This document shows, piece after piece, positions 8,593 to 18,079 of a DNA stretch of 46,606 bases. Both the position numbers and the translations under genes were made by a program. The notes under the pieces are model-generated. The model searched no databases, was not told the origin of the DNA, and worked only from the letters and a program-made list of their open reading frames with translations. The DNA is from Pseudomonas sp. ACN8 (GTDB lineage: Bacteria; Pseudomonadota; Gammaproteobacteria; Pseudomonadales; Pseudomonadaceae). Each line of letters begins with the position of its first letter. Positions within the stretch are counted from its first letter, which is position 1. The DNA is taken from the NCBI RefSeq assembly GCF_002303925.1, contig NZ_MRCS01000049.1:1-46606 (forward strand), read 5' to 3'.

Positions 8593-9330
8593 TCAGCCCG
8601 CCGCCTCAACCGTCCCAATGAAGTTCGCCAGCTCCGCCGTCTGCGGATTGGCAAACAACACTTTCGGGTCGCCCACCTCATGCACCTTGCCCATGTGCAT
8701 GAACACCAACTTATCCCCAACCTCCCGGGCGAACCGCATTTCGTGGGTAACCATGATCAACGTCATGCCTTCCCTGGCCAGTTGCCGGACCACGCTCAGC
8801 ACTTCATTGACCAGTTCCGGGTCCAGCGCCGAGGTAATTTCGTCGCAGAGCAAAACCTTCGGCGACATCGCCAGTGCCCGGGCAATCGCTACGCGCTGTT
8901 GCTGCCCGCCGGACAAGCGATCCGGGAAAGCATCGAACTTTTCCCCCAGTCCGACCCTTTCCAGCATCTGCCGCGCCAGTTCGGCGGCCTTGGCTTTCGG
9001 TACTTTCTGCACCACTTGCGGCGCGAGCATGACGTTCTCGCCGACGGTCAGGTGCGGGAACAGGTTGAACTGTTGGAACACCATGCCGACTTTCTGCCGC
9101 AGGCTGCGCAGGTCGGCGCGGGCGGCGTCGAGGTACTCGCCGTCGACTTCGATCACGCCGTCGTTGATCGATTCCAGGCCGTTGAGGGTGCGCAGCAGGG
9201 TGGACTTGCCCGAGCCGCTGCGGCCGATGATCGCCACCACCTGGCCTTCCTCGATGCTCAGGTCGATGCCTTTGAGCACATGGTGATCGCCGTAGTATTT
9301 ATGCAGGGCGGAAATTCTAAGCAGAGGCAT
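8593..9330 (-). CDS. Amino-acid ABC transporter, ATP-binding protein
   Basis: The ATPase of a polar amino-acid uptake system (GlnQ/HisP type). It has 245 residues. Walker A is GRSGSGKS (36-43), the signature is LSGGQQQR (139-146), Walker B is VLLCDE (159-164), and the switch histidine is H196 in VTHEM. The start is ATG at 9330, preceded by GGAGACTGC. The ATG nine codons further upstream lies inside the permease gene. It overlaps the upstream permease by 14 bases, which fits translational coupling. It is the last gene of the operon (binding protein, permease, permease, ATPase). The cognate amino acid cannot be fixed from sequence. Confidence 0.94.
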   Translation of the reverse strand: MPLLRISALHKYYGDHHVLKGIDLSIEEGQVVAIIGRSGSGKSTLLRTLNGLESINDGVIEVDGEYLDAARADLRSLRQKVGMVFQQFNLFPHLTVGENVMLAPQVVQKVPKAKAAELARQMLERVGLGEKFDAFPDRLSGGQQQRVAIARALAMSPKVLLCDEITSALDPELVNEVLSVVRQLAREGMTLIMVTHEMRFAREVGDKLVFMHMGKVHEVGDPKVLFANPQTAELANFIGTVEAAG

Positions 9331-9967
9331 GCAGTCTCCTTTCCAGATAGCGCGCACTGAGCGACAAGGGGTAGCAGAGCAGGAAGTAGCCGAGGGCGAC
9401 GAGGCCGTAGACCATGAACGGTTCGAAGGTGGCGTTGGCGAGCATGCCGCCGGTCTTGGTCAGCTCGGTGAAGCCGATGATCGAGGTGACGGCAGTGCCT
9501 TTGACCACTTGCACCGAAAACCCCACGGTCGGCGCCACGGCGATGCGCAACGCCTGAGGCAGGATCACATGGCGCAATTGTTCCAGCGGGGTCAGCGCCA
9601 GGCTCGATGAGGCTTCCCATTGGCCGTTTGGAATCGAATCGACGCAACCGCGCCAGATCTCCGCCAGATAAGCGCTGGTGAACAACGTCAGTGCAATCGC
9701 CGCCGCCATCCACGGCGAAATCTCTATCCCGGCCAGCGCGACGCCGAAAAACACCAGGAACAACTGCATCAATAGCGGTGTGCCCTGGAACAGTTCGATG
9801 TAAGTGCGGGCGAAACTGCGCGGCAGGGATTTTTTCGAGATGCGCATGATCATGATCAACAAGCCGATCAGCCCGCCGCCAATGAACGCCACCAGCGACA
9901 GCGCCAGCGTCCATTGCAGACCCATGAGCAGGTTGCGCACGATGTCCCAGAAGGTGAAGTCGCTCAT
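9317..9967 (-). CDS. Amino-acid ABC transporter, permease (second)
   Basis: An inner-membrane permease of the HisM/GlnP family with 216 residues and about five hydrophobic spans. It has the FxGxPLxxQLF-type block FQGTPLLMQLFLVFFG early on, and an EAA-type loop around ASSSLALTPLEQLRHVILPQ. This loop docks the ATPase. The start is ATG at 9967, with AAGGAG upstream; the first permease ends at 9964 with an ATGA overlap. With the other permease it should form a heterodimeric channel, one subunit of each, bound to an ATPase dimer. Confidence 0.93.
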   Translation of the reverse strand: MSDFTFWDIVRNLLMGLQWTLALSLVAFIGGGLIGLLIMIMRISKKSLPRSFARTYIELFQGTPLLMQLFLVFFGVALAGIEISPWMAAAIALTLFTSAYLAEIWRGCVDSIPNGQWEASSSLALTPLEQLRHVILPQALRIAVAPTVGFSVQVVKGTAVTSIIGFTELTKTGGMLANATFEPFMVYGLVALGYFLLCYPLSLSARYLERRLHASA

Positions 9968-10632
9968 CGGCTGCTCCTTGCAATGAAGCGGTGGCCGATC
10001 CAGTTCAATAGCTGGCGGATCAGTAGCGCCATGCACAGGTACAGCAGCGTGGTGAGTGCGTAGGTTTCAAAGGCGCGGAAGTTGCGCGATTGAATGAAGT
10101 TGGCGGCGAAGCTCAGCTCTTCGGTGGCGATCTGCGAGCAGACTGCCGAGCCGAGCATGACGATGATGATCTGGCTGCTCAGCGCCGGCCAGACTTTACC
10201 CAGTGCCGGCAGCAGCACCACATGACGGAACGCTTCGAAGCGTGTCATCGCCAGTGCCGCGGCGGCTTCCAGCTGACCCCGGGGAATCGCCTGGATGCCG
10301 GCGCGGATGATCTCGGTGGAATAAGCGCCGAGGTTGATGACCATTGCCAGCACCGCCGCCTGCCATTCGGAAATCTGCACGCCCAGGGACGGCAAGCCGA
10401 AGAAGATGAAAAACAACTGCACCAGGAATGGCGTGTTGCGGATCAACTCGACGTAGACCGCGAAAATCCCCGCGAAAGGCCGGATGTTCCACGCCCGCAC
10501 CAACGCCCCGACGATGCCCAGCCCCACGCCGAGCAAAGCGCCGATGGCGGTCAGCTCAAGGGTGAACAGCGCACCGCGCAGCAACAGGTCGGTGTTGTTC
10601 ACCACCGGCAGGAAATCGAACTGATAAGCCAT
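9964..10632 (-). CDS. Amino-acid ABC transporter, permease (first)
   Basis: An inner-membrane permease of 222 residues, HisM/GlnP family. It shows the block ELIRNTPFLVQLFFIFFGLP in the second membrane loop and the EAA-like coupling loop AAAALAMTRFEAFRHVVLLP. The start is ATG at 10632, 22 bases after the binding-protein gene. Its stop overlaps the start of the next permease by four bases (ATGA). The gene arrangement and the two unlike permeases point to a polar amino-acid system rather than a dipeptide or sugar one. Confidence 0.94.
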   Translation of the reverse strand: MAYQFDFLPVVNNTDLLLRGALFTLELTAIGALLGVGLGIVGALVRAWNIRPFAGIFAVYVELIRNTPFLVQLFFIFFGLPSLGVQISEWQAAVLAMVINLGAYSTEIIRAGIQAIPRGQLEAAAALAMTRFEAFRHVVLLPALGKVWPALSSQIIIVMLGSAVCSQIATEELSFAANFIQSRNFRAFETYALTTLLYLCMALLIRQLLNWIGHRFIARSSR

Positions 10633-10654
10633 AAAACGTCTCCAGCGCGCCGAA

Positions 10655-11440
10655 TCAGAGATCGGCCGGCAACGGTTCTTTCAGCCAGGTCAGGGCGTTC
10701 TTTTCCAGCGCGCCGTCGCTCTTGGCGGTCACGAGGATCTGGTTGACCTTGCCCAGCAGCGCCGGCTCGTTCTTGTTGACGCCGACGTAGACCGGCGAAT
10801 CCTTGAGCTTCAGTTTCAGCGCCGGCACGCGTTTCGGGCTTTTCTCGCTGATGGCGACCATCACCACGTTGCCGCTGGCGATCAGGTCGACTTGCCCGGC
10901 CAGGTACGCGGCAATGGTCGAGTTGTTGTCTTCGAAACGCTTGATGGTCACGCCTTCGGGGGCGACCTTGGTCAGCTCGATGTCTTCGATGGCGCCACGG
11001 GTGACGCTGATGGTCTTGCCCTTGAGGTCGTCCAGGCTCTTGATGTCGGCGTCTGGCGGACCGAACACGGCGAGGTAGAACGGCGCGTAGGCACGGGAGA
11101 AGTCGATGACCTTTTCACGCTCCGGGTTCTTGCCGAGGCTGGAGATCACCAGGTCGACCTTGCCGGTGGTGAGGAACGGGATGCGGTTGGTGCTGTTGAC
11201 CGGGGTCAGTTCGAGTTTGACCTTGAGCTGGTCGGCCAGCAGTTTGGCTGTATCGATGTCGAGGCCGCGGGGTTTCATGTCCGGGCCGACCGAACCGAAG
11301 GGCGGGAAGTCCTGGGGCACGGCCACCTTGAGGACGCCGCGCTTGACCACATCCTCCAGGCCGTCGGCGTGGGCGGGTGCCTGGCTCAGCATCAGGCTGG
11401 CAAACAGGGCTTTGATGAGGGCGCTGTAACGCTGGGTCAT
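10655..11440 (-). CDS. Amino-acid ABC transporter, periplasmic substrate-binding protein
   Basis: A 261-residue family-3 solute-binding protein (HisJ/GlnH fold). A Sec signal peptide of about 25 residues ends at APAHA, before DGLEDVVKRGVLKV. The next conserved block, GLDIDTAKLLADQL, is the usual first lobe element. DLVISSLGKNPEREKVIDFS is the motif of this family's hinge region. The start is ATG at 11440 with CGGAG upstream. It is the first gene of the four-gene transporter operon. A dyad at 11553-11571 in the gap to the divergent GntR gene is a candidate control site. The ligand is an amino acid by family, otherwise unknown. Confidence 0.93.
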   Translation of the reverse strand: MTQRYSALIKALFASLMLSQAPAHADGLEDVVKRGVLKVAVPQDFPPFGSVGPDMKPRGLDIDTAKLLADQLKVKLELTPVNSTNRIPFLTTGKVDLVISSLGKNPEREKVIDFSRAYAPFYLAVFGPPDADIKSLDDLKGKTISVTRGAIEDIELTKVAPEGVTIKRFEDNNSTIAAYLAGQVDLIASGNVVMVAISEKSPKRVPALKLKLKDSPVYVGVNKNEPALLGKVNQILVTAKSDGALEKNALTWLKEPLPADL

Positions 11441-11552
11441 GGAAAATCTCCGGATCGGCAAGAAGTGATTTCTGCGGATCGACAGAGCATGGGCCATGCC
11501 AACTTAGGGTTTTGGGGGCGCCAGAGCGCGGTTTTGCTGGTGCCGAACGGTC

Positions 11553-11571
11553 TTACTGGTCTGAACAGTCA
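11553..11571. promoter_or_regulatory. Candidate operator of the divergent FadR-type regulator
   Basis: The 19-base near-palindrome TTACTGGTCTGAACAGTCA is centred at 11562. FadR-family GntR regulators usually bind short dyads of the form TGGT..ACCA/GT..AC. The site lies between the ABC operon (minus strand) and the GntR gene (plus strand), where one bound regulator could act on both promoters. Assignment is inference. Confidence 0.45.
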
Positions 11572-11696
11572 GGTTGTATTTCGCACTCCGATAGCGCAGC
11601 CAGGAAAATTGCCGAACCCCCATGGGGCACGACTTGCCGGGCGTCGTGAATAGCTTTACAACTGGGGCCACCTTGGCCTGGTTCGTCTGGAAAACC

Positions 11697-12404
11697 ATGA
11701 ACTCGATCTCTCGCGCCGTACCTGAAGTGGCGCTGCAAGCCATCCGCAAACTGATTACCGAACAGGGCTTCGGGCCGGGGGATGCCTTGCCCTCGCAACG
11801 GGGCCTGGCGGTGCAATTGGGGGTCAGTCGGGCGTCGTTGCGCGAGGCGTTGTCATCGCTGAGCGCACTGGGCGTCATCAGCATCCAGCCGGGCAAAGGC
11901 GTGTTCGTGCAGTCGCCGGTGGAGTTGCCGCGCGGCGATGCGGTGCCGGGCTGGCCGTTCGCGGCACAGGCTTCGCCGCTGGACATCTTTCAGTTGCGCT
12001 ATGCGCTGGAAGGTTTTGCGGCGGGGTTGGCGGCCGTAACCTTGAGCACCGACGAACTCGATGCACTGGAAGACAATGTCGCCGCCATGCGCAACGAGTT
12101 GAAGTCCGGCGACTTCGAAGCCGCGGCCCGCCTGGATTTCGAATTCCACCGCCGCATCCTGCTGGCCAGCGGCAATCAGGCGATGCTGAGCATCCTGACC
12201 GCCAGCGCCGACATCTTCCTGGAAAGCCAGAAGCTACCGTTCATCCGGGTCGAGCGGGCCATGGAAACCTGGCAGGAGCACCGCAAAATCCTTCGTGCGC
12301 TGGCCCGCCGAGCGTCTGGCGCCGCACAAAAGGCCATGCAGGAGCACGTACGCAATGCCGCGTTGCGCACCGGAATCGCGTTCATCGCTCCCGTCACTTC
12401 ATGA
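11697..12404 (+). CDS. FadR-family (GntR/FCD) transcriptional regulator
   Basis: A 235-residue regulator. A winged-helix GntR domain covers roughly residues 5-75, with the recognition region LPSQRGLAVQLGVSRASLRE at 31-50 and the wing GKGVFV. An FCD helical effector domain spans about 95-225. It has the metal/ligand histidine motif LDFEFHRRILLASGN and a later conserved EHRKIL...MQEHVRN. FCD domains bind small carboxylates or amino acids. The start is ATG at 11697 (GGAAAACC upstream); 25 extra in-frame codons upstream look non-coding. It is divergent from the amino-acid ABC operon and is the obvious candidate to control it. The inducer is unknown. Confidence 0.92.
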   Translation: MNSISRAVPEVALQAIRKLITEQGFGPGDALPSQRGLAVQLGVSRASLREALSSLSALGVISIQPGKGVFVQSPVELPRGDAVPGWPFAAQASPLDIFQLRYALEGFAAGLAAVTLSTDELDALEDNVAAMRNELKSGDFEAAARLDFEFHRRILLASGNQAMLSILTASADIFLESQKLPFIRVERAMETWQEHRKILRALARRASGAAQKAMQEHVRNAALRTGIAFIAPVTS

Positions 12405-12457
12405 CCTGAGCTATACCCAAACTCATGAATCACCATAGCGAGACTCAATCATCTGCA

Positions 12458-12489
12458 CCTTCCTGAACGAGGGAAGGGCAGCTATGATG
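12458..12489 (+). promoter_or_regulatory. Candidate trxA promoter with upstream dyad
   Basis: TATGAT at 12484-12489 is a good -10, about 35 bases before the trxA start codon. No convincing -35 is present. Instead a perfect 6-base dyad, CCTTCC(8)GGAAGG at 12458-12477, covers the -35 position. It could be a regulator site. Low confidence. Confidence 0.35.
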
Positions 12490-12524
12490 GGCCACGTTTT
12501 TTTGCTTACAACCTGGAGAATTCC

Positions 12525-12854
12525 ATGAGCAGCGATCTTATCAAACACGTTAGCGACGCTAGCTTCGAGGCCGACGTACTCAAGGCCGAAGGCGCTGTAC
12601 TGGTCGACTACTGGGCTGAATGGTGCGGCCCTTGCAAAATGATCGCTCCGGTTCTGGACGAAATTGCCGAGACTTACAAAGGCAAGCTGACCGTTGCCAA
12701 GCTGAACATCGACGAAAACCAGGAAACCCCGGCCAAGCACGGCGTACGTGGTATCCCGACCCTGATGCTGTTCAAGAACGGCAACGTTGAAGCGACCAAG
12801 GTCGGCGCACTGTCGAAGTCGCAACTGGCTGCCTTCCTCGACGCCAACATCTAA
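12525..12854 (+). CDS. trxA: Thioredoxin 1
   Basis: The general cytoplasmic dithiol reductant. It has 109 residues with the active site WCGPCK at 33-38 and the conserved cis-proline in GIPTLMLF. It serves ribonucleotide reductase, methionine sulfoxide reductases and PAPS reductase, and is recharged by thioredoxin reductase encoded elsewhere. The start is ATG at 12525, with CTGGAG upstream. It is closed by a strong terminator, so it is monocistronic although rho follows on the same strand. Confidence 0.98.
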   Translation: MSSDLIKHVSDASFEADVLKAEGAVLVDYWAEWCGPCKMIAPVLDEIAETYKGKLTVAKLNIDENQETPAKHGVRGIPTLMLFKNGNVEATKVGALSKSQLAAFLDANI

Positions 12855-12875
12855 GCGTCGCTGCAAAGTATCCTG

Positions 12876-12904
12876 AAAAAGCCCCGCAAATAGCGGGGCT
12901 TTTT
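12876..12904 (+). terminator. Rho-independent terminator of trxA
   Basis: AAAAAGCCCCGC-AAATA-GCGGGGCTTTTT, a perfect 7-base GC stem with flanking A and T runs, 21 bases after the trxA stop. Confidence 0.95.
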
Positions 12905-12940
12905 GCGTATTCAGGGCTAGACGCTCCTAAACTCAGGTGG

Positions 12941-13101
12941 TACATTCGGCCCCGCACTGGTTTCTCCACTGCCCCCTGCTAGCCGTCGCCGACGCACTCC
13001 TTTTCGAATAAGTACGCGATCCTGTCGCCTTCTCTGCGGCGCGGCCTCATTAAGCCAAAAGCTTAATTTCCCCCCTCCATAAATGATTACGTCATTCCTA
13101 T
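12941..13101 (+). promoter_or_regulatory. rho leader: C-rich stretch, short hairpin and no Shine-Dalgarno
   Basis: Between the trxA terminator and rho is a ~197-base leader. TACATT (12941-12946) with TAGACG 16 bases before it is a weak promoter candidate. Then comes a C-rich, G-poor stretch (about 12951-13005) that would suit Rho binding to RNA. A perfect 7-base hairpin ATTAAGC-CAAAA-GCTTAAT follows at 13049-13067, then a C-run. The rho ATG has no GGAG-like sequence before it. E. coli rho is known to be attenuated by Rho in its leader; the same logic here is inference. Confidence 0.45.
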
Positions 13102-14361
<1,260 letters not shown>

Positions 14362-14383
14362 CATCGCCCGTTGAGTTCAAGAG

Positions 14384-14414
14384 AATGGCGCCCCGGTGGG
14401 GCGCCATTTTTTTT
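14384..14414 (+). terminator. Rho-independent terminator of rho
   Basis: AATGGCGCCCC-GGT-GGGGCGCCATT followed by eight T residues, starting 23 bases after the rho stop. Very stable. Confidence 0.95.
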
Positions 14415-14557
14415 GCCTGCAATTTTTTGCCCGGACCATGGGAGGTTTTTGATTGGCCAGGGTCAGTTGGTTAGCACTTCAACCAGCCGCGTCAGCAGTC
14501 ATCTCCGGGGACGATGCTCAAGCGCGCTGAAACAACGATCTGACTGGTTTAATTTTT

Positions 14558-16543
14558 ATGAGCTCACTGGCTTATCGAAGGGATATCGACGGCTTGCGCG
14601 CAGTGGCGGTGATCGCTGTCGTGCTGTTTCATTTTGGCGTTCCGGGGTTTACCGGCGGCTTTGTCGGCGTGGACGTGTTTTTCGTGATTTCCGGTTACCT
14701 GATCACGTCGATCATCTGGAATCAGCGCCAGACCGGGCAATTCAGCTTCGTCGATTTCTGGGCCCGGCGTGCGCGGCGGATTTTGCCGGCGTTGTTCGCG
14801 ATGATCGTCGCGGTGCTGGCGGTCGGCTGGTATTTGCTGGCACCGAAGGATTACGAGGAACTGGGGCGGTCGGTGCGTTACCAGGTGATGTTCGTGTCCA
14901 ACATCCTGTTCATGCGCCAGGACGGCTATTTCGATGTCGCCTCCGATCTCAAACCTCTGCTGCACACCTGGTCGCTGGCGGTGGAGGAGCAGTTTTACAT
15001 CGTCTTCCCGTTGCTGCTGACACTGCTGTCGAGTCGTCTGAAACATTGGCGGCCGGCGCTGTTCGGCGTATTGCTGCTGTCTTTTGGCTTGAGCGTGTGG
15101 GCCGTCGCCCATCATCCGGAAAAAGCCTTCTTCCTGCTACCGATGCGTGCGTGGGAGCTATTGGCCGGTGCGATGCTGGCGGTAGTGCCCAAGTCTGCAT
15201 GGCGTCTCAAGCCGATGGCGGCGCAGTGGCTGAGCCTGTTTGGCATGGTGCTGATCCTGTTGGCGGTGTTCGGTTATGACAAGGCCACGCCATTTCCTGG
15301 CGTCGCGGCGTTGCTGCCGGTGCTTGGCGTGGTGCTGATGATTTTGACCAACGGTCATCGTGAAACCTGGATTGGTCAGTTTTTGAGCAGTCGGATAATG
15401 GTAGGCCTCGGCCTGATTTCTTATTCCTGGTACCTGTGGCACTGGCCGGTGTTCGTATTCTCCCGCTATGCCAGCGTCAGTGAACCGGGTGCTTTCGACA
15501 GTGCCGGGTTGATTCTGCTGACGCTGGTGCTGGGTTATCTGTCGTGGAAGTTCGTCGAAACCCCGTTTCGTGAGCGTCGCCTGTTCGCTGGACGCCGGCA
15601 GATTCTGCTCGCCGGCGCCTGCGGTGTCCTGGTACTCGGCCTGGCCGGGCAGACCTTGCGATGGACCGACGGCATGCCGTGGCGTCTGTCTGACCAGGCC
15701 CTGCAATACGCCAAGGGGCGCGAATGGCGGCCAGAGCTCATGGCCTGCCTGGCCGATGACAAGACACCGGATGACAAATTGTTCTGTCGTTATGGCGCGC
15801 AAAACCGCCTGCCCCCAGCGCTTGTCTGGGGCGATAGCCATGCCACGGCGTTGATTCCGGTTTTCAACGAGGGGGCCAAGACCCATGGCGTCAACGTGAT
15901 GCTCGCCAGTTCTGCTGGTTGTTTGCCTGTCGAAGGCCTGGAGCATGATGCGCGTTGTGCGCGGTTCAATCGACGCGTTGAACAGGCCTTGAAGCCGCAA
16001 GCTATCGCCGATGTGGTGTTGGTCGCGCACTGGAGCCTGTACCTCTACGGCGACGGCAAAGGTGATCTGGGCCACGCGCTGAAAAACACTGATGGGCACT
16101 ACGACCGCGCCCGTGCCGAACAACGTCTGGCCGATGGCTTGCGTGCACGAGTCGCGCAATTGCGTGCCGGCGGGCATCGGGTCTGGCTGGTAAAAGAGGT
16201 GCCGTTGCAGGCCTTCAGTCCACCGTATCGTCTCACCCGTCTGGCAATGCTGGCCCGTCCTGTCGACGATGTCGGGCTGGCACTCGCAGAGCACCACACG
16301 CGCCAGGCATTCATCAGTCAATTGTTCGCACAACTGGCGCAAGACCCGGCGGTACAGGTGGTGGACCCGGCGCCGAGGTTATGTGATGCAAACGGCCTGT
16401 GCCGCGCCGAACGCGGCGGCTACTCGTTGTACACCGATGACAATCATCTCTCGGAAGTCGGTGCGCGGTGGGTGGCGCCGATCCTCGAACCGCTGTTTGT
16501 CAGTCTGCAAGCCGAGGTAAACCCGGGAAATGCATCCAGATAA
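14558..16543 (+). CDS. Acyltransferase 3 family protein with C-terminal SGNH domain (O-antigen acetylase, OafA type)
   Basis: A 661-residue inner-membrane acyltransferase that likely moves acetyl groups to a surface polysaccharide. The first ~375 residues hold about ten membrane spans with YRRDIDGLRAVAV (6-18), the catalytic-type H25, and the GFVGVDVFFVISGYLIT block (34-50). The C-terminal ~270 residues form an SGNH hydrolase-like periplasmic domain: block I is GDSHAT with S427, block V is TDDNHL with D627/H630. This two-domain layout is that of OafA/OatA-type O-acetylases. The ATG at 14558 has no obvious Shine-Dalgarno. It stands alone, with no polysaccharide genes beside it, so the acceptor sugar is unknown. 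Confidence 0.9.
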   Translation: MSSLAYRRDIDGLRAVAVIAVVLFHFGVPGFTGGFVGVDVFFVISGYLITSIIWNQRQTGQFSFVDFWARRARRILPALFAMIVAVLAVGWYLLAPKDYEELGRSVRYQVMFVSNILFMRQDGYFDVASDLKPLLHTWSLAVEEQFYIVFPLLLTLLSSRLKHWRPALFGVLLLSFGLSVWAVAHHPEKAFFLLPMRAWELLAGAMLAVVPKSAWRLKPMAAQWLSLFGMVLILLAVFGYDKATPFPGVAALLPVLGVVLMILTNGHRETWIGQFLSSRIMVGLGLISYSWYLWHWPVFVFSRYASVSEPGAFDSAGLILLTLVLGYLSWKFVETPFRERRLFAGRRQILLAGACGVLVLGLAGQTLRWTDGMPWRLSDQALQYAKGREWRPELMACLADDKTPDDKLFCRYGAQNRLPPALVWGDSHATALIPVFNEGAKTHGVNVMLASSAGCLPVEGLEHDARCARFNRRVEQALKPQAIADVVLVAHWSLYLYGDGKGDLGHALKNTDGHYDRARAEQRLADGLRARVAQLRAGGHRVWLVKEVPLQAFSPPYRLTRLAMLARPVDDVGLALAEHHTRQAFISQLFAQLAQDPAVQVVDPAPRLCDANGLCRAERGGYSLYTDDNHLSEVGARWVAPILEPLFVSLQAEVNPGNASR

Positions 16544-16612
16544 GCAGCGATAAGCTGCCAGCGGCCGGCAGAGCAGGTAGGATGTACGCCTATTTTTCGA
16601 GTGCCATCATCA

Positions 16613-18079
16613 ATGAAATTCAAGGATCTTCGGGATTTCGTGCAGCAGCTTGAGCAGCGCGGAGAGTTGAAACGCATCCAGATTCCCGTCTCTCCAGTGC
16701 TGGAGATGACCGAGGTGTGTGATCGCACGCTGCGTGCCAAAGGCCCGGCGCTGTTGTTCGAAAAGCCGACAGGCTATGACATCCCGGTGCTCGGCAACCT
16801 GTTCGGCACCCCTGAGCGGGTCGCCATGGGCATGGGGGCCGAGTCGGTCAGCGAGCTGCGCGAGATCGGCAAGCTGCTGGCGTTCCTCAAGGAACCCGAG
16901 CCGCCGAAAGGCCTGAAGGATGCCTGGTCCAAGCTGCCGATCTTCCGCAAGATCATTTCGATGGCGCCCAAAGTCGTCAAGGACGCGGTGTGCCAGGAAG
17001 TGGTCATCGAAGGCGACGACGTCGATCTGGCCATGCTGCCGGTGCAGACCTGCTGGCCGGGCGACGTCGGTCCGTTGATCACCTGGGGCCTGACCGTCAC
17101 CAAAGGCCCGAACAAGGATCGCCAGAACCTCGGCATCTATCGTCAGCAGGTGATTGGCCGTAACAAGGTCATCATGCGCTGGCTGAGCCACCGTGGCGGC
17201 GCGCTGGATTACCGCGAGTGGTGCGAAAAGCACCCGGGCCAGCCGTTCCCGGTTTCCGTGGCCCTGGGCGCTGACCCGGCGACCATCCTCGGTGCCGTGA
17301 CCCCGGTGCCCGACAGCCTTTCCGAATACGCCTTCGCAGGCCTGCTGCGCGGTAACCGCACTGAGCTGGTGAAGTGCCGTGGCAACGATCTGCAAGTGCC
17401 GGCCACCGCCGAAATCATCCTCGAGGGCGTGATCCATCCGGGCGAAATGGCCGATGAAGGTCCGTACGGCGATCACACCGGTTACTACAACGAAGTCGAC
17501 AGCTTCCCGGTATTCACCGTCGAACGCATCACCCACCGGATCAAGCCGATCTACCACAGCACCTACACCGGCCGTCCGCCGGATGAGCCGGCAATCCTCG
17601 GCGTGGCATTGAACGAAGTGTTCGTGCCGATCCTGCAGAAGCAGTTCCCGGAGATCACCGACTTCTACCTGCCGCCCGAAGGCTGCTCGTACCGCATGGC
17701 CATCGTGACCATGAAGAAGTCGTATCCGGGCCATGCCAAGCGGGTAATGCTGGGTGTCTGGTCGTTTTTGCGACAGTTCATGTACACCAAGTTCGTTATC
17801 GTCACCGACGACGATATCAACGCCCGGGACTGGAACGACGTGATCTGGGCCATCACCACGCGCATGGACCCCAAGCGCGACACGGTGATGATCGACAACA
17901 CGCCGATCGACTACTTGGACTTCGCCTCGCCGGTGTCCGGCCTGGGGTCGAAAATGGGCCTCGATGCCACGCATAAATGGCCGGGCGAAACTACCCGTGA
18001 ATGGGGGCGGGTCATCGTCAAGGACGATGCCGTGACCCAGCGGATCGATGCCATCTGGAATCAGTTAGGAATAGATTGA
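16613..18079 (+). CDS. ubiD: 3-octaprenyl-4-hydroxybenzoate decarboxylase
   Basis: The prenylated-FMN-dependent decarboxylase of ubiquinone synthesis, acting on polyprenyl-4-hydroxybenzoate. It has 488 residues, the standard length, when started at the ATG at 16613 (MKFKDLRDF). A GTG four codons upstream is possible but not typical of the family. The family block ADEGPYGDHTGYYN, with the cofactor/metal glutamate, and the C-terminal GLGSKMGLDATHKWPGET are clear. The partner UbiX, which makes prenyl-FMN, is not in this window. The stop codon overlaps the start of the Fe-S/FAD reductase gene (TGATG), implying coupled translation. Confidence 0.97.
   Translation: MKFKDLRDFVQQLEQRGELKRIQIPVSPVLEMTEVCDRTLRAKGPALLFEKPTGYDIPVLGNLFGTPERVAMGMGAESVSELREIGKLLAFLKEPEPPKGLKDAWSKLPIFRKIISMAPKVVKDAVCQEVVIEGDDVDLAMLPVQTCWPGDVGPLITWGLTVTKGPNKDRQNLGIYRQQVIGRNKVIMRWLSHRGGALDYREWCEKHPGQPFPVSVALGADPATILGAVTPVPDSLSEYAFAGLLRGNRTELVKCRGNDLQVPATAEIILEGVIHPGEMADEGPYGDHTGYYNEVDSFPVFTVERITHRIKPIYHSTYTGRPPDEPAILGVALNEVFVPILQKQFPEITDFYLPPEGCSYRMAIVTMKKSYPGHAKRVMLGVWSFLRQFMYTKFVIVTDDDINARDWNDVIWAITTRMDPKRDTVMIDNTPIDYLDFASPVSGLGSKMGLDATHKWPGETTREWGRVIVKDDAVTQRIDAIWNQLGID

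Noticed and set aside
18001..18078. Upstream start for the ferredoxin-FAD reductase
   Set aside because: Lies within ubiD in another frame; the coupled ATG at 18079 fits the family N-terminus.
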